From positions 1 through 59,798 of the forward strand of contig NZ_ACCD01000025.1 of NCBI RefSeq assembly GCF_000173775.1: a stretch of 59,798 bases of DNA, in the 5' to 3' direction. Position 1 is the first letter of the stretch. Each line of letters begins with the position of its first letter. The DNA is from Yersinia rohdei ATCC 43380 (GTDB lineage: Bacteria > Pseudomonadota > Gammaproteobacteria > Enterobacterales > Enterobacteriaceae). The position numbers and the translations under genes are program-made. The notes under the pieces are model-generated. The model had not been told where the DNA came from and searched no databases. It was given only the letters and a program-made list of their open reading frames with translations. Positions 28,667 to 38,873 of the stretch are shown here, piece after piece.

Positions 28667-30223
28667 TTATTGGGCCGGCACTTCCGGTGCTACAGGTGCT
28701 TCCGGCGCTTGTGGTGCGACCGGGGCTTCTTCTGGTTCTGCGCCCGTATCTTCTGGCTCAGGTGCGCCGCCGAACATACCGAACAGGCCAAAGAATTCTG
28801 GCAGTGACATTTTCTGACCGTTCAAATCGACTTGGTTATCAGCAAAGTGGAAACTGCTGCTAATGACATCATCTTTGGTGGTGGTCAGTTTAAACATTTG
28901 CCCCATAGCGGCAATGCCTTGTACCTGCTGCTGGGCCATTTTCGCGGCTTCTTCCGGGCTGTAACCTTGCAGACGTGCTGCTTGGGTGGTCAACTCAGTG
29001 GCCATTGGCATCGGGATAGTCAGCGTCGCATCGACTTTTTTCACTGAACGCGCTAAGACTGGCGCACCATTGTCTTTGGCCAGTGCCGGGTCAGTAAACG
29101 CCAGACCCAGGGTAAAGGTACTTTCACCTTTGGCATTTTTCCAGCTCAATGGCGCGATGCTGATGGTTGGGTTGCCTTTCATTAACGCTGGCAGATTAGC
29201 CATTAACATTTCGGTCATTTGTTGCTGATAAGCTTCAGTATCCAGATTTTCACCGGCCTGCACCGCCAGCATCACTTGCTGATTATAGGCGCTGGTGAAT
29301 TGTTTCAGGCTTTGACCATCCAGATTATTGAAAGCGAAGGCCAACTTGCCGGAACCAAAATCATTACCTTGAATTTTCAATGCATCCAAGGTGTAGGTCA
29401 GCTTACCGTTTAAGTCTTTTTCGGTTTCGCCTAGCTGGGTATTCAGATTAAAGCCAACCAGTGTGGCGGTGTCCTTGCCATCAACGCTGAAACTGATTTG
29501 CTTGATAGCCAGTTGTTGATCACCAATGCTGAGATCAAACTTGCCCATGTTGCTGTCGCTTTTCAGCGTCAGACCTTGCAGACTGAATTGCTCCAGTTGA
29601 TCCCAATTATTTTTGGTGGCGAAAACCAAATTATCCGCGGTGCCGCTCATATTCACTTTACGCAGATCACGGGAAACATCGGCATCAATTTGCGCACCAG
29701 AGAATTTCATGCTGGTGGTGTCTTTCTGATACTCAATAGGAATAAAGGTAATTGCTGATGAGGTGTCACCGCTGTAGGCAATGCGAGAATCCGCAGTAAA
29801 AGGTGATTTGCCTTTAGTCACTTCAAACAGTTTTTTCAATGCTGGGGTATTAGCAAGCTCGGTATGCACCGATGCCATACTTGGGATCAGATTGAATTTT
29901 TTCAACTGAGCAAGAGGGAATGGGCCGTGATCGATAGTTTCAATAAAGGCCACTTCGTCGCCATCTTTTAGCGCTTTCTCACCAGCAACAGTGCTATCCG
30001 CTTGTAATGTATAGCGAACCTGGCTGCTGAAGATACCGCGCTGATAATCTTTATACGCGAATATCACACCGGCTTTGGGCAACAAGGTTTTTATCTGACC
30101 GTTTGCATTGTTAACCAATTCACCCATACGTTGTTCAATCAGTTTGCCGGTATACCATGAGGCCCCAGTCCATGCTGCGCCAAGTACCACAATGACGCTG
30201 ACAGCCACTAACGATTTTTTCAT
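28667..30223 (-). CDS. ydgA: YdgA-like DUF945 protein
   Basis: Envelope protein of the DUF945 family (518 aa from the ATG at 30223), function not established. An N-terminal membrane anchor or uncleaved signal (MKKSLVAVSVIVVLGAAWTGASWYTG) is followed by a long soluble, presumably periplasmic domain with FVDHGPFPLAQLKKFNLIPSMA-type family sequence, and ends in a Pro/Glu/Ala-rich tail. The chosen start has AAGGAT at good distance and matches E. coli YdgA; earlier ATG codons at 30235 and 30259 are less likely. Next to manA, as in E. coli. Confidence 0.9.
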   Translation of the reverse strand: MKKSLVAVSVIVVLGAAWTGASWYTGKLIEQRMGELVNNANGQIKTLLPKAGVIFAYKDYQRGIFSSQVRYTLQADSTVAGEKALKDGDEVAFIETIDHGPFPLAQLKKFNLIPSMASVHTELANTPALKKLFEVTKGKSPFTADSRIAYSGDTSSAITFIPIEYQKDTTSMKFSGAQIDADVSRDLRKVNMSGTADNLVFATKNNWDQLEQFSLQGLTLKSDSNMGKFDLSIGDQQLAIKQISFSVDGKDTATLVGFNLNTQLGETEKDLNGKLTYTLDALKIQGNDFGSGKLAFAFNNLDGQSLKQFTSAYNQQVMLAVQAGENLDTEAYQQQMTEMLMANLPALMKGNPTISIAPLSWKNAKGESTFTLGLAFTDPALAKDNGAPVLARSVKKVDATLTIPMPMATELTTQAARLQGYSPEEAAKMAQQQVQGIAAMGQMFKLTTTKDDVISSSFHFADNQVDLNGQKMSLPEFFGLFGMFGGAPEPEDTGAEPEEAPVAPQAPEAPVAPEVPAQ

Positions 30224-30298
30224 TGTTCTGTTCATCCTTTTCCAATACACCAAATTCACTACGTTAAACGCGGTATGAGTAACAAGTTAAATAACATT

Positions 30299-30325
30299 CA
30301 AAAGGGTGCTTAAAAACAGCACCCT
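30299..30325 (-). terminator. Terminator downstream of manA
   Basis: AGGGTGCT / AGCACCCT stem (30303-30325) with a 7-base loop, followed on the minus strand by TTTTG. It lies about 190 bases beyond the manA stop, in a 293-base gap with no gene. Confidence 0.7.
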
Positions 30326-30516
30326 AGAAGAATATAGACTCAGAGTAGACTTACACAAATATTATTGCGACCAATAACGCTTATTCAGCCGACGATAAAA
30401 GTAATAATGTGGCTAAAAACGCCACTGAGGGCCATAGTTATCAATCGCGCCACTCAGAAATCACACTATCTCAAGCTTAAAAGACCCGACATAGACAACA
30501 AAATAGCTCACTTCGT

Positions 30517-31692
30517 TCACCCTTGGTTATAAACCCGGGCAATTGAGCCTTCCCCTTGTATCGTTACGGGTGATTCATTAGCCGCAATAAAGCAGGACTC
30601 ACCGGCGCGCAAGGTCAGGGTTTGCTGCGCTTTTTTCACCACCGCCTGACCCTGGACACAAAATAGAATGGCCGCACTCTGTTGTGCTAACGCCTGTGGT
30701 TCGGGCGTTAAGCTATGCAGGGAAAATGCAAAATCCTCCACCGGAATGGGGAATACTAATTCATTACCTTGGCGCAGCGGTGTGGTCAGTAAGGTATTTG
30801 CAGGTTTAGGAATAAATTGCAGATTCGCCATTAACTCAGGAATATCAATAAACTTAGGTGTTAGCCCGGCGCGTAACACATTGTCTGAGTTTGCCATCAC
30901 CTCCAGCGCCACACCTTGCAAATAGGCATGCGGAGTTTCGGCATACAGAAACATGGCTTCGCCCGGTTGCAAGGTTACCACATTGAGCAGCAAGGGGGAG
31001 AACAGGCCACTGTCATCAGGATAGTAGCGGGAAATACTGCGAATAGTATCCCAAGGCTCACCCAACTGATTATTTAAGGCGGCTTTCAAGATCCCCAACG
31101 CGCGAGTTTTCACGTCACCCGCCATACTGAGCAAGCTGGCAAATAAGGTGGCTAAATGTTCAGTATTAGGTTCGCGCAGGAAGGCGGCGATAGCCGGATG
31201 TGCTGCGGTCAACGGCTGAAGCAATGTTTCGATATCTTCCAGCGTACGAAAACCATTCATCGCCTGGAAAGGTGTCAAGGCATATACCAGCTCAGGCTTA
31301 TGGTTGGCATCTTTGTAATTGCGCTCGGCGGCATCCAGTGGAATACCGGCTTTATTTTCCTTGGCAAAACCAATTTCGGCGGCGGCTTTGCTCGGATGAA
31401 CTTGAATCGACAGCGGTTGGGCGGCACAAAGCACTTTGAACAGGAAAGGCAATTCGCCAAAACGCGTAAAAACATCCTGACCTAAATTAGCCACGGGATC
31501 CTGCGCAATCACCTCACGCAATGAATGCCACTGGCCGTTAGCATCCAGAACTTCAGAACTGCTTTTGGGGTGCGCGCCCATCCACAACTCAGCCATAGGT
31601 TTAGCGTCTGGATTGGCAATGCCGTAAAGCTCCGTGAGAGCATCGGTGCTGCCCCAGGCATAGTTTTGTACCGCATTTTTCATTTTTTGCAT
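30517..31692 (-). CDS. manA: Mannose-6-phosphate isomerase, class I
   Basis: Zinc enzyme interconverting mannose-6-P and fructose-6-P (391 aa), linking mannose use and GDP-mannose synthesis to glycolysis. Starting at 31692 the protein opens MQKMKNAVQNYAWGS as in E. coli. The longer frame from 31740 has no counterpart. The zinc/active-site stretch LSIQVHPSK, the NHKPELVYAL motif and ALEVMANSDNVLRAGLTPK are present. It faces away from fumC across a 324-base gap (31693-32016) where I see no further gene or clear operator. Confidence 0.96.
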   Translation of the reverse strand: MQKMKNAVQNYAWGSTDALTELYGIANPDAKPMAELWMGAHPKSSSEVLDANGQWHSLREVIAQDPVANLGQDVFTRFGELPFLFKVLCAAQPLSIQVHPSKAAAEIGFAKENKAGIPLDAAERNYKDANHKPELVYALTPFQAMNGFRTLEDIETLLQPLTAAHPAIAAFLREPNTEHLATLFASLLSMAGDVKTRALGILKAALNNQLGEPWDTIRSISRYYPDDSGLFSPLLLNVVTLQPGEAMFLYAETPHAYLQGVALEVMANSDNVLRAGLTPKFIDIPELMANLQFIPKPANTLLTTPLRQGNELVFPIPVEDFAFSLHSLTPEPQALAQQSAAILFCVQGQAVVKKAQQTLTLRAGESCFIAANESPVTIQGEGSIARVYNQG

Positions 31693-32016
31693 GTTTACTT
31701 TCTGCCGATTGTAGGGAGGTGTAATGAAATTTAAGCACAAACAAACTGTTTTAATGGTTAATTCAGCGAAACTTCATTGCGTTACCAAGCAATCTCCCTG
31801 ATAAAAATAGTCCCTTAGTAAACAATGCGGATAGAGGGGTTGCAAGTGGTAATGCAATTCGTGTTACTCGGGGTATAACAAAATGAGAGAAATGCGAATC
31901 AATCGCATAAAAACAGTGCCAACTATGCCATAGTTGTTGCATACCCTAATGGGGGCTACAGACCCACGTGCTACGACCTATCTCAAATTGATGTTCACAA
32001 TGCTAAGGAGACAGTG

Positions 32017-33411
32017 ATGGTGACCACCCGCAGTGAAAAAGACTCTATGGGGCCTATCGATGTACCGGCCAGCCAATTATGGGGCGCGCAAACCCAGCGT
32101 TCACTGGCGCATTTCCACATATCGCAAGAGAAAATGCCAAGGGAGCTTATCCATGCCTTGGCGCTGACCAAGCGGGCGGCGGCGCAAGTCAACATGGATT
32201 TGGGATTGCTGCCGGCCGAACGGGCGAAGGCCATTATGCGGGCCGCAGACGAAGTCTTGGATAACTGTCATCCCAATGAATTTCCACTTTCTATTTGGCA
32301 GACCGGCTCGGGTACCCAAACCAACATGAACATGAATGAAGTGTTGGCGAATCGGGCCAGTGAGCTGTTAGGCGGCGAGCGGGGGAATAACCGGCTGGTG
32401 CACCCTAATGATGATGTCAATAAAAGCCAAAGTTCTAATGATGTATTCCCAACAGCAATGCATGTTGCCGCAGTTATTGGATTGCGGGAGCATTTGCTGC
32501 CAGAACTGAAAATATTGCAGCAGACACTGGACGAGAAAGCCCAAGCGTATCGCGATATCGTGAAAATTGGCCGGACACATTTGCAAGATGCCACGCCGCT
32601 GACACTGGGGCAGGAAATCTCGGGCTGGGTGGCTATGCTTGCTCATAATGTGAAACACATTGAGGCCACACTGCCGCATCTGTATGAGTTAGCGCTGGGG
32701 GGCACGGCGGTCGGGACGGGGCTAAATACGCATCCTGAATATGCCGTGCGGGTTGCTAAAGAGATTGCCACCTTGACTCGACAACCTTTTATCACTGCGC
32801 CAAATAAATTCGAATCATTAGCTACTTGCGATGCATTGGTTCATGGGCATGGTGCATTGAAAGGATTAGCGGCATCACTGATGAAAATTGCCAATGATGT
32901 GCGCTGGTTGTCTTCTGGCCCAAGGTGCGGGATTGGTGAAATTGCCATTCCTGAAAATGAACCGGGCAGCTCTATCATGCCGGGTAAAGTGAATCCGACA
33001 CAATGTGAAGCCATGACCATGTTATGTGCGCAGGTGATGGGTAACGATGTGGCGGTGAATATTGGCGGGGCATCGGGCAACTTTGAATTGAACGTATTCC
33101 GTCCGCTGGTTATCCATAATTTCCTGCAATCTATCCGGTTACTGGCAGACGGCATGAGTGGCTTTAATGCGCATTGTGCGGTAGGAATTGAACCCAATCG
33201 TGACCGCATTACACAATTGCTGAATGAGTCACTAATGTTAGTCACTGCGCTGAATACGCACATTGGTTATGATAAAGCGGCTGAAATAGCCAAAAAAGCG
33301 CATAAAGACGGGCTAACCCTTAAAGCGGCGGCCTTAGCATTAGGTTATCTGACGGATGAGCAGTTTGATGAATGGGTTAAACCGGAGGAAATGGTTGGCA
33401 GCATGAAATAA
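32017..33411 (+). CDS. fumC: Fumarate hydratase class II
   Basis: Iron-independent fumarase (464 aa) that hydrates fumarate to malate in the TCA cycle; in E. coli it backs up the oxidation-sensitive FumA. The superfamily signature [13 protein letters not shown] is intact, as are [13 protein letters not shown] and the active-site [21 protein letters not shown]. The ATG at 32017 has AAGGAG six bases upstream; a GTG immediately before it is the less likely start. fumA is not adjacent as it is in E. coli. Confidence 0.96.
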   Translation: MVTTRSEKDSMGPIDVPASQLWGAQTQRSLAHFHISQEKMPRELIHALALTKRAAAQVNMDLGLLPAERAKAIMRAADEVLDNCHPNEFPLSIWQTGSGTQTNMNMNEVLANRASELLGGERGNNRLVHPNDDVNKSQSSNDVFPTAMHVAAVIGLREHLLPELKILQQTLDEKAQAYRDIVKIGRTHLQDATPLTLGQEISGWVAMLAHNVKHIEATLPHLYELALGGTAVGTGLNTHPEYAVRVAKEIATLTRQPFITAPNKFESLATCDALVHGHGALKGLAASLMKIANDVRWLSSGPRCGIGEIAIPENEPGSSIMPGKVNPTQCEAMTMLCAQVMGNDVAVNIGGASGNFELNVFRPLVIHNFLQSIRLLADGMSGFNAHCAVGIEPNRDRITQLLNESLMLVTALNTHIGYDKAAEIAKKAHKDGLTLKAAALALGYLTDEQFDEWVKPEEMVGSMK

Positions 33412-33433
33412 CGCCTTTCCACGGGGTAACTTT

Positions 33434-33460
33434 GCGCCGAGACTGATGCTCGGCGCTTTT
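33434..33460 (+). terminator. Rho-independent terminator after fumC
   Basis: GCGCCGAG...CTCGGCGC perfect 8-base arms with a 7-base loop, followed by TTTTA, 22 bases after the fumC stop. Confidence 0.85.
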
Positions 33461-33517
33461 ATATCCATTAAACTGCGTCACTAACAACGAAGCATTTCAG
33501 TAATTATTAATTTAATA

Positions 33518-34462
33518 TCAATCTGTTAACGGCTCTTCTTCAATATATAAATGCAACCGTGGGACTAACAACCGCAATGGTTTCGCCTTGGGTTTATATT
33601 TATGCTTAATTTGGCTGACATCATAATCGGTTAACTCACCTAATTTTGGCCACTCCTGCTCTGATTGCGGTTGGCAAAAGGCAATTAATGGCATAGGGCA
33701 GGGGTGTTGCACCTGTTTTTGTTGGTTCTGATACCAGACCCGCGCAATGGGTTGCACTTTTACCGGCCGCTTTATCTTCAGCCGCGCATTCTCTGGCAAG
33801 CGCTGCACATCATTGATTTCCATACTGATTAACTCCATCCATTGTTCGCGACTCAATGGCGGCACCGCGCGGCCTGCATTCAGGCTTTTATCTAGCTGCA
33901 ACAGTATTTCTTCGCGGGTCACATTCTTAATAATATGTTTATTGGCCCAACCAAAGCGCACTGAACTGGGGTTAATTAGCGGGGTAATAGTGCGATAAGT
34001 ATTTAAAGTGATTAACCCGTGTAAATGGGTATGCACAAACTCAAAACGCTGCTCACTCGGCAAACCTGATTCGACGGTAATAATATGTTCCAGCTCAGTT
34101 TTTAATTGATTAACCTGCAACAGGCTTTTTTCACAGGCGCTTAATTGCGCATCGGTAACCGAAAAACAGAGCACCCCGGGTAGGCGCACGGCGGCTTTGC
34201 TACTCACATGCTGCCCTTGATGATGAATAAACAGGCGCTGATAATGTTGCAAGGCCAGGTCGCGGGCTTTATTTCCTACTGTAGCACTCACCGCAATGCG
34301 CTCAATAGGTTGATGTTCAGTGCCTTTCTCTATCTCCGGCAGGGAAAAAACCCGGGCGGCCAGCAAAGGTAATTCCTCTAATTGCTGGTGGAGCTGCTGT
34401 AAGGCAATTTCCAGGGAAGAAAAACGACTATTAAGCCGCTCAATTAAATCATATTTAGCCAT
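33518..34462 (-). CDS. tus: Tus, DNA replication terminus site-binding protein
   Basis: Ter-binding protein (314 aa) that stops replication forks in one direction. It aligns throughout with E. coli Tus: MAKYDLIERLNSRF at the N-terminus, SSKAAVRLPGVLCF, FGWANKHIIKN, and LKIKRPVKVQPIARVWY near the DNA-binding strands. A Ter site lies 20 bases before the start, as with TerB in E. coli, which implies autorepression. Its presence places the window in the terminus domain of the chromosome. Confidence 0.96.
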   Translation of the reverse strand: MAKYDLIERLNSRFSSLEIALQQLHQQLEELPLLAARVFSLPEIEKGTEHQPIERIAVSATVGNKARDLALQHYQRLFIHHQGQHVSSKAAVRLPGVLCFSVTDAQLSACEKSLLQVNQLKTELEHIITVESGLPSEQRFEFVHTHLHGLITLNTYRTITPLINPSSVRFGWANKHIIKNVTREEILLQLDKSLNAGRAVPPLSREQWMELISMEINDVQRLPENARLKIKRPVKVQPIARVWYQNQQKQVQHPCPMPLIAFCQPQSEQEWPKLGELTDYDVSQIKHKYKPKAKPLRLLVPRLHLYIEEEPLTD

Positions 34463-34482
34463 TATCTTTCCTGAACACCTCT

Positions 34483-34505
34483 ATTTTAGTTACAACATAC
34501 AGTAT
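34483..34505 (-). other. Ter site (TerB-like) in the tus promoter
   Basis: Read on the minus strand from 34505, the 17-base core GTATGTTGTAACTAAAA (34500-34484) is identical to E. coli TerB up to its last base. Only flanking bases of the 23-mer differ. The conserved G6 falls at 34500. The G6 end faces the higher coordinates, which by E. coli rules blocks forks coming from the dif side and lets forks from the left pass. Confidence 0.9.
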
Positions 34506-34634
34506 GTTATAGCAGTAAAAACCCCCCTCTGAAAGCCCGATGTGGCTATCAATCAACGGGAATATACCGCTAACGCAATTCTGGCAAGGAAGATAGGGGG
34601 TATCCATAAACAGAGATACCCGCCAATCACCGGA

Positions 34635-35519
34635 TTAAGGTAAATGAGACAACAGTATTTTTGTGGCTGCGGCTAATACATCGCGTCGCGGTTTGGCGTC
34701 TTTTTCGCGCTGGGTAAAGTAGATAACTAACACTATCGGCGCGGCCTTAGTGGGCCACAGCACCGCAATATCATTCGTGGTGCCATAGTCTCCGGTGCCG
34801 GTTTTGTCGCCAACTATCCACTCAGCAGGTGCACCCGCACGAATAGTTTCACCTCCGGTGGTGTTACCTTTTAACCACAGCGCCAGCTGTTCCCGCTGGG
34901 CGGCGGGCAGTGCATCACCCAGCACTAAGGCATTCATGCTGGCGGCCATTGCCGACGGGGTCGTGGTATCGCGCGGATCATTTGGCAGGGCGCTATTTAA
35001 CTCCGGCTCCAGGCGATCCAATCTAAAGGTTTGATCGCCAATGCTGCGTGCAAACTGGTTAACAGATTCAACCCCACCCAGCTCCTGAATTAATAAATTC
35101 GCTGCTGTGTTATCACTGTATTGAACCGTTGCGGCACATAACTGCGAAACTGACATCCCATGAGCCAGATTTTTGCGCGTGATGGGGGCATAAGATAATA
35201 AATCGCGCTCATGATAGTGAAGGTGTTTATCCAGTAATTTTGGCTGTGATGCACTTTTATTTAATACCGCCGCGGCCAGTATAAATTTAAATGTACTGCA
35301 AAATGGGAACCGTTGAGTGCCGCGATACTGAATTTTTCGGCCATTACCGGTATTAATGACTGTGATGCCTAAAAGCCCCTGTGATTGCTGTTCAAGCTCA
35401 GCCAGTTGTTTATCTAATGATGTAGGTAAGGTGGCCGCCCAAGCGGGCAGGGCAAAATTAACCAAGGGGAGGGTAATACCCGCTAATAATAATGAGCGTC
35501 GTAGCGGTGAGTGTTTCAT
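34635..35519 (-). CDS. blaA: Class A beta-lactamase, Yersinia BlaA type
   Basis: Secreted serine beta-lactamase (294 aa). The signal peptide [20 protein letters not shown] ends near AWA|AT. All class A motifs are intact: FCSTFK (Ser70), YSDN (Ser130), EPELN with the Glu166 equivalent, and DKTGTG (Lys234). It closely resembles chromosomal BlaA of Y. enterocolitica. Cys69 is present, but position 238 is Gly, so the Cys69-Cys238 bridge of class A carbapenemases is absent. The ATG at 35519 is preferred to 35561 because the longer form spoils the signal peptide. No ampR-type regulator adjoins. Confidence 0.93.
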   Translation of the reverse strand: MKHSPLRRSLLLAGITLPLVNFALPAWAATLPTSLDKQLAELEQQSQGLLGITVINTGNGRKIQYRGTQRFPFCSTFKFILAAAVLNKSASQPKLLDKHLHYHERDLLSYAPITRKNLAHGMSVSQLCAATVQYSDNTAANLLIQELGGVESVNQFARSIGDQTFRLDRLEPELNSALPNDPRDTTTPSAMAASMNALVLGDALPAAQREQLALWLKGNTTGGETIRAGAPAEWIVGDKTGTGDYGTTNDIAVLWPTKAAPIVLVIYFTQREKDAKPRRDVLAAATKILLSHLP

Positions 35520-35651
35520 CCTGAATCTCGCAATTAAATAAACTACCGAATAGAAAGGCATTATAGCGAGGATGGCGGTAAAGCTAAAATAGGATTTTAT
35601 GATGTTATCAAGGAGAAAAGCTAAATATCAGGATGTCGGGGCAGGGTGAAT

Positions 35652-35696
35652 CTTTCAAACTGCCGCAATATTAATGTGTTTGCGGCAGCTTGAAAG
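35652..35696. repeat. Long inverted repeat between blaA and the SHOCT gene
   Basis: Arms CTTTCAAACTGCCGCAA and TTGCGGCAGCTTGAAAG pair over 17 positions with one mismatch, loop 11 bases. It lies just after the SHOCT gene and before the blaA promoter, without a T-run. It may terminate, protect mRNA ends or bind a regulator. Confidence 0.6.
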
Positions 35697-35716
35697 GCGC
35701 GAAAGATATCGCTATA

Positions 35717-36106
35717 TCAAGCTAATGCTTTAGCTTTAAGCTGTTGGTATTCGCCTTCGGTAATAGTGCCTTCATCCAATAATTTCTTGGCATCTGCAAT
35801 TTGCTCGGCAGGTGATTTACCGGCCACATGACGAATATATTCATTGGTATCAGAGACTGATTTTTGCACCGATGCACGATAGCGCTGTGCCATGCCTTTG
35901 CCTCGGGTAATGAGATACACCAAAGAGGTGAGCAACGGAATAAAGAGCAGGAACAGAATCCATATGGCTTTATAGAACCCGCCTAATTCGTGGTCTCTAA
36001 ACAAGTCAGAAATCACCTGGAACAAGATAAGCAAGTAGGCGATAAAGAAGAAAATTGAAAAGGTGGTTGCCAGAATATCCCAAAGACTCAAAAAGTGCGC
36101 AGTCAT
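35717..36106 (-). CDS. Small membrane protein with C-terminal SHOCT domain
   Basis: A protein of 129 aa. Two hydrophobic segments (about residues 10-32 and 45-66) have the phospholipase-D-N/PLDc_N-like look (YKAIWILFLLFIPLLTSLVYLITRGKGMAQR). The C-terminal 30 residues form a SHOCT motif (IADAKKLLDEGTITEGEYQQLKAKAL), a short helix pair often found at the ends of membrane proteins. Function is unknown. AGGAG precedes the ATG. It appears to be a single-gene unit. Confidence 0.8.
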   Translation of the reverse strand: MTAHFLSLWDILATTFSIFFFIAYLLILFQVISDLFRDHELGGFYKAIWILFLLFIPLLTSLVYLITRGKGMAQRYRASVQKSVSDTNEYIRHVAGKSPAEQIADAKKLLDEGTITEGEYQQLKAKALA

Positions 36107-36275
36107 ACGTTCTCCTGATAGTAAATAAAGTAAGAAAATAGCTATTGTAATAACATTCCCAAATATATTGCGTAGTCACTCATGCTATTAAGCTTAACCT
36201 TAATAATTAGTACATTAGTCAGAAAACGTCAACTCGCCGCTCGAGGTTAATATGCGCTTACGGCGAGAATAAAAA

Positions 36276-37559
36276 TTATATCCGGCTGGCTTCCGGCAAT
36301 TTGCGTAATTGTTGCCCAACATACAACGCGATCAGCAGCAGGGTAGCAATAAAGACCACCACACCTGTCCAGCCTAAATTAAGCCAGAAAATCCCACCTA
36401 ATGTTCCAGCCACACTTGAACCGGCATAATAACAAAAGAGATACAGCGACGACGCCTGTGCTTTTGCCCGGCGAGCACGGCGGCCAATCCAACTACTGGC
36501 TACTGAGTGAGCGGCAAAAAAACCGGCAGTAAAAATCATCATGCCAATAAAAATGGTTATCACCGGTGAGAAGCCCGTAATAATCACTCCAACTAGCATC
36601 ATTCCTATTGATGCCATTAATATTGGCCCACGGCCATAACGGCTGGTGAGAGCACCTGCTTTAGGTGAGCTATAAGAGCCGGTCAGATACACAATGGATA
36701 ATAACCCCACCACCGCCTGACTAAGATAATAAGGTTGGGTCAACAACCGGTAGCCAATGTAATTAAATAGCGTCACAAAGCTCCCCATGATCAAAAAGCC
36801 TTCGGCAAATAACAGTGGCAATCCTGAATCGCGCCAGTGCAGTTTGAAATTGATCATTAAGGTGCGCGGGCGCAACGAGGTCGGGCGAAAGTGTTTTGAT
36901 GCCGGCAGAATACGCCAAAACATGCATGCCGCCGCTAAAGCAAATAAACCAATCACCGCCAGTGCAACCCGCCATGAGAAAAAGTCACTCAGCACGCCGG
37001 TTATTAATCGGCCACTCATGCCGCCGATGGAATTACCGCTAATATATAACCCCATAGAGAGCGCGACAAAACTCGGGTGGATTTCCTCACTCAGGTAAGT
37101 CATCGCCACGGCGGCCACGCCGCTTAAGGACAAACCAATTAATGCGCGCATTAACAAAATGCCATGCCAACTGCTCATAAAAGAGCAAATTAAGGTGCAG
37201 ATGGCGGCCAGCATCAGCGCGACAACCATAACCGACTTGCGGCCGATGGCATCAGAGAGCGGCCCGGTAAACATCAGCCCAAAAGCCAGCATTCCGGTGG
37301 CGGCGGAAAGAGATAAGCTGCTGCCCGCCGGCGAAATAGCAAAATCTTGCGATAACAGCGGCAAAATGGGCTGGACACAATAGAGCAGGGCAAAGGTGGC
37401 CAGTCCGGCAGAAAAGAAAGCCAGGGTCACGCGAATAAATTCGGGGGTACCACGTTGAATATAAGGGCGTTTAGTGAGGCGAGACACTTTGGGTGCTGTC
37501 TCATCGTTTGCTGCGGGCGACGGCGCTACGGAGTCCGTAGGGCGTAAAGAGGTGTTCAC
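36276..37559 (-). CDS. ynfM: YnfM-like MFS transporter
   Basis: Major facilitator superfamily exporter (427 aa, twelve hydrophobic segments) of unknown substrate. MTYLSEEIHPSFVALSMGLYISGNSIGGMSGR and SSWIGRRARRAKAQASSLYLF-type stretches match E. coli YnfM closely. It starts with GTG (37559), with AAGGA six bases upstream. It faces away from the LysR gene ynfL, exactly as in E. coli, which suggests control by YnfL. Confidence 0.9.
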   Translation of the reverse strand: MNTSLRPTDSVAPSPAANDETAPKVSRLTKRPYIQRGTPEFIRVTLAFFSAGLATFALLYCVQPILPLLSQDFAISPAGSSLSLSAATGMLAFGLMFTGPLSDAIGRKSVMVVALMLAAICTLICSFMSSWHGILLMRALIGLSLSGVAAVAMTYLSEEIHPSFVALSMGLYISGNSIGGMSGRLITGVLSDFFSWRVALAVIGLFALAAACMFWRILPASKHFRPTSLRPRTLMINFKLHWRDSGLPLLFAEGFLIMGSFVTLFNYIGYRLLTQPYYLSQAVVGLLSIVYLTGSYSSPKAGALTSRYGRGPILMASIGMMLVGVIITGFSPVITIFIGMMIFTAGFFAAHSVASSWIGRRARRAKAQASSLYLFCYYAGSSVAGTLGGIFWLNLGWTGVVVFIATLLLIALYVGQQLRKLPEASRI

Positions 37560-37756
37560 GGTATTTCCTTATCAATGTACTCGCCAGCGCTGATTGGCAC
37601 GCCTTGGGTACCACACAATCACAACAGCCATTTTCTGGCATTCTCAAGGGCCGCAGCCTTTGAGTTATGCACTAAAGAGAGAATAGGAATTGCGGAGTTT
37701 TTTGTCTAATATATTAATCATTACAAATAAGACGTTAAACATATCAATGAGGTTGA

Positions 37757-38686
37757 ATGAGTATAGAACTCAGGCACTTACGCTATTTTATTGCGGTAGC
37801 AGAAGAGTTGCATTTTGGGCGGGCAGCCGAGCGGTTGCGTATTTCTCAGCCACCACTGAGCCAGCAGATTCAAATTTTGGAACAGCAAATTGGGGCTAGG
37901 TTGCTGGCGCGCAATAACCGCAATGTCAGCCTGACACAGGCGGGCGCACTGTTTTTAAAAGAGTCTTACCAGATATTGTCACAGGTCAATGCCGCCGCCG
38001 AACACGCCGCGCGGCTGCATCGCGGAGAATCTGGCGAACTCACCATCGGTTTCACCTCATCCGCGCCCTTTATCAGTACGGTGTCGAAGAATTTACAGGC
38101 ATTTCGCCAATTACATCCGCAAGTGCATATAAAAATGCGCGAAATGAACACCAAACAGCAAATTGAACCCTTATTGGATGGGCGGCTGGATGTCGGCGTG
38201 ATGCGAAATACCCGCTTGCCCGAGGCGTTACAATACCGGTTACTGCTGCGGGAGCCTCTGGTGGCGGTTGTCCACGAAGATCATCCGTTAGCCGCCTTAC
38301 CGGCGCGGCAGGTAAAATTTAGTGCATTAGCGGAGCAACCTTTTGTGTTCTTCTCGCGGGAAGTGGGGACGGCGCTGTATGACGAAATTCTTACTCTGCT
38401 AGCCCGCGCGGGCATCACCCCCTACATTACGCAAGAAGTCGGGGAGGCGATGACCATCGTCGGGCTGGTTTCCTCCGGATTAGGGGTCTCTATCTTGCCC
38501 GCCTCTTTTACCCGGATAAAAGTGGATGGGGTAAAATATTTACCTCTGGCTGAAGCCAGTGCCACCACTGAGGTATGGCTGGTCAATCATAAACATCGCC
38601 CGGTGACAGCGCCCGCCGAAGCATTAATCCGCCTGATGGTTGCCTCACTAGAACAGAAATCCTTGCATGAGGAGCAAGCTGAATAA
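37757..38686 (+). CDS. ynfL: YnfL-like LysR-family regulator
   Basis: LysR-type regulator (309 aa). The N-terminal helix-turn-helix has ELRHLRYFIAVAEELHFGRAAERLRISQPPLSQQI, followed by the type-2 periplasmic-binding effector domain (LTIGFTSSAPFISTVSKNL). It matches E. coli YnfL along its length. The 197-base gap to ynfM should hold its binding site. I saw no clear T-N11-A dyad by eye. Confidence 0.9.
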   Translation: MSIELRHLRYFIAVAEELHFGRAAERLRISQPPLSQQIQILEQQIGARLLARNNRNVSLTQAGALFLKESYQILSQVNAAAEHAARLHRGESGELTIGFTSSAPFISTVSKNLQAFRQLHPQVHIKMREMNTKQQIEPLLDGRLDVGVMRNTRLPEALQYRLLLREPLVAVVHEDHPLAALPARQVKFSALAEQPFVFFSREVGTALYDEILTLLARAGITPYITQEVGEAMTIVGLVSSGLGVSILPASFTRIKVDGVKYLPLAEASATTEVWLVNHKHRPVTAPAEALIRLMVASLEQKSLHEEQAE

Positions 38687-38873
38687 TCTGCGGCGGGCAG
38701 GCGGTTTTAATTCGTATAAATAATCGCCAGCGGGCGAGAGAATATCGGGGATTATGTGCGGCAAATCACATAACTAATCAAATAGTTGACGCCATATATT
38801 AAAAGCCCCAACATAAGCCAATAATCTTTATTTAGAAGCGCGAAAAATACTCGGTGGCAGAGAAGGAGCCGGT

